Position numbers and translations under genes: made by a program. A DNA stretch of 64,000 nucleotides from CAZVGZ01 sp964627605 (lineage in GTDB: Bacteria; Latescibacterota; MWCZ01; CAZVGZ01): NCBI GenBank assembly GCA_964627605.1, contig CAZVGZ010000018.1, positions 3,344 through 67,343 on the forward strand, read 5' to 3'. Positions 63,273 through 64,000 of the stretch are shown in pieces. Under the pieces are notes generated by a model. It searched no databases and was not told the DNA's origin. It saw only the letters and a program-made list of their open reading frames with translations. The first letter of the stretch is position 1. Each line of letters begins with the position of its first letter.

Positions 63273-63961
63273 CGACGGCGTCCTCGGTGCTTGCGCCGCT
63301 CTTTGGCGATCTCTTTTAGCTCCATCATCGCTCGCTCAATCTCATAGTTGCCGTGCCACTGAACATAGTCCGCGCCACCCATGAACGAGCCGTGTTTAGC
63401 GGTCCTGCCGTAGTGGTGCCAAAGATCGAACATGATGAAGTCAGCAGGCTCATCAAACTTCCCTGGAGACAGTCTGCCCTCGGCCTTGAGCGAGTCGTAC
63501 AGCGCACGAGCCGCCGCGACCTTGGCGTTGGTCTCTGGGATCGATCCTTCAGCTTGGGTGTAGAACTTCTCTATCCGGGTCTTGGCGTGGCAGTTGAAGC
63601 ATATCTGCTGCATGCGCTGTCTGTTGCTCAGCGCCCCAGGGCGTTTTTTGGAGATCGGCGCGAAAAGATAGTAGGTAAGCCTTTCGCCTACGTCGTGCGA
63701 AACAGGTGCGTCTCCGAGCCCTGACATATGGCAGGTAGCGCATGTCGGTGCGTCCATATCCCACGCTGTCAACTCATCAGGTGGTGTATCAAGATGCTGC
63801 CTATCGCGACGGCTCTCAAAAACAACGCCGTGCCTCGACTCCTGCCATATCTCCAACTGAGCGTGGTCTGGGCCCATGTGACAGCCACCACAGGTCTGCG
63901 GCAGTCGTGCGTTGGTGATGCTGAACTCATGTCCGGCGTGACACGCCGACGCTACCGTCAT
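63269..63961 (-). CDS. multihaem cytochrome c, hydroxylamine oxidoreductase-like, incomplete
   Basis: 230 residues readable. CxxCH haem motifs: CGGCH, CATCH and CFNCH, plus an altered SACHAGH lacking the first Cys. The ends match the octahaem HAO family: TCGGCHMGPDHAQLEIWQES, then GGADYVQWHGNYEIERAMM. The frame starts at ATG 63961, but upstream, in another frame, CLGCHNIGEPRYDG (with CLGCH at 63995-63981) clearly belongs to the same protein, so the gene is frameshifted or deleted near 63950 and continues past the right edge. Role: periplasmic multi-electron redox chemistry with nitrogen compounds is possible. Confidence 0.8.
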   Translation of the reverse strand: MTVASACHAGHEFSITNARLPQTCGGCHMGPDHAQLEIWQESRHGVVFESRRDRQHLDTPPDELTAWDMDAPTCATCHMSGLGDAPVSHDVGERLTYYLFAPISKKRPGALSNRQRMQQICFNCHAKTRIEKFYTQAEGSIPETNAKVAAARALYDSLKAEGRLSPGKFDEPADFIMFDLWHHYGRTAKHGSFMGGADYVQWHGNYEIERAMMELKEIAKERRKHRGRRR

Positions 63962-64000
63962 ATCTCGGTTCGCCTATATTGTGACACCCCAAACAGCCGT

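Noticed and set aside
1..64000. CRISPR arrays, insertion sequences, prophage or integrase genes
   Set aside because: No regular direct repeats with spacers, no transposase or integrase motifs, and no phage structural genes were seen.

Overview
The window reads as a chromosomal segment of a Gram-negative-type (diderm) bacterium. Outer-membrane functions are encoded (TolC-like channel, periplasmic efflux adaptor, LptE-like lipoprotein, small beta-barrel, several lipobox proteins) next to ordinary bacterial housekeeping genes. GH127, phytanoyl-CoA dioxygenase, uroporphyrinogen-decarboxylase-fold, GxGYxYP and DUF4382-type genes together suggest a Latescibacterota- or Poribacteria-like lineage. 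That assignment is inference from gene content; no rRNA or other phylogenetic marker was compared.

Layout. 1-9 kb: a GH127 gene running off the left edge, rnhB-yraN, a TolC/adaptor pair without a pump, DUF547, an LEA2 lipoprotein, a membrane-anchored DJ-1-fold protein without the catalytic Cys, a membrane protein, and a broken HAD hydrolase. 9-15 kb: glycolate-oxidase-type genes glcD-glcE-glcF and an M42 peptidase, closed by a strong bidirectional terminator. 15-21 kb (- strand): rpsF-rpsR-rplI, a K+-dependent-type membrane pyrophosphatase, rplY-pth, tRNA-Gln, ubiE/menG. 20-28 kb: a TlpA-like thioredoxin, membrane and envelope proteins, a REC-GAF-GGDEF regulator, obgE, the fetAB ABC pair, and a DUF4382 fragment.

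28-44 kb is more accessory. It holds nikR behind a perfect TGTGA-N6-TCACA site, a Zn-type URO-D-fold methyltransferase, phyH, a PhnP-like metallo-beta-lactamase gene with a decayed copy of its own start upstream, a GxGYxYP pseudogene with three in-frame stops and about three frame changes, a paired M16 peptidase operon with trkH, an HNH endonuclease, fucU, and a broken second URO-D-fold gene.

44-64 kb is almost entirely - strand and mostly housekeeping: epmA; the classical lptE-like / rimP-nusA-infB-DUF503-rbfA-truB-rpsO-pnp block; then folB-folK-dNK-panD-(secreted protein)-LytR_C-rsfS-FtsZ-like GTPase-PfkB kinase-mtnA as one co-directional run; and at the right edge a multihaem cytochrome c with a membrane partner. 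The FtsZ-like protein keeps both the GTP-binding glycine loop and an Asp-x-x-Asp T7-like loop.

No insertion sequence, CRISPR array, rRNA operon or prophage was seen. I did not find a clearly new defence or biosynthetic system. The most unusual items are the divergent FtsZ-like GTPase, the deoxynucleoside kinase whose Walker A lysine is serine, the multi-lesion GxGYxYP pseudogene, the decayed metallo-beta-lactamase duplication, and the concentration of broken genes between about 27.6 and 44 kb.
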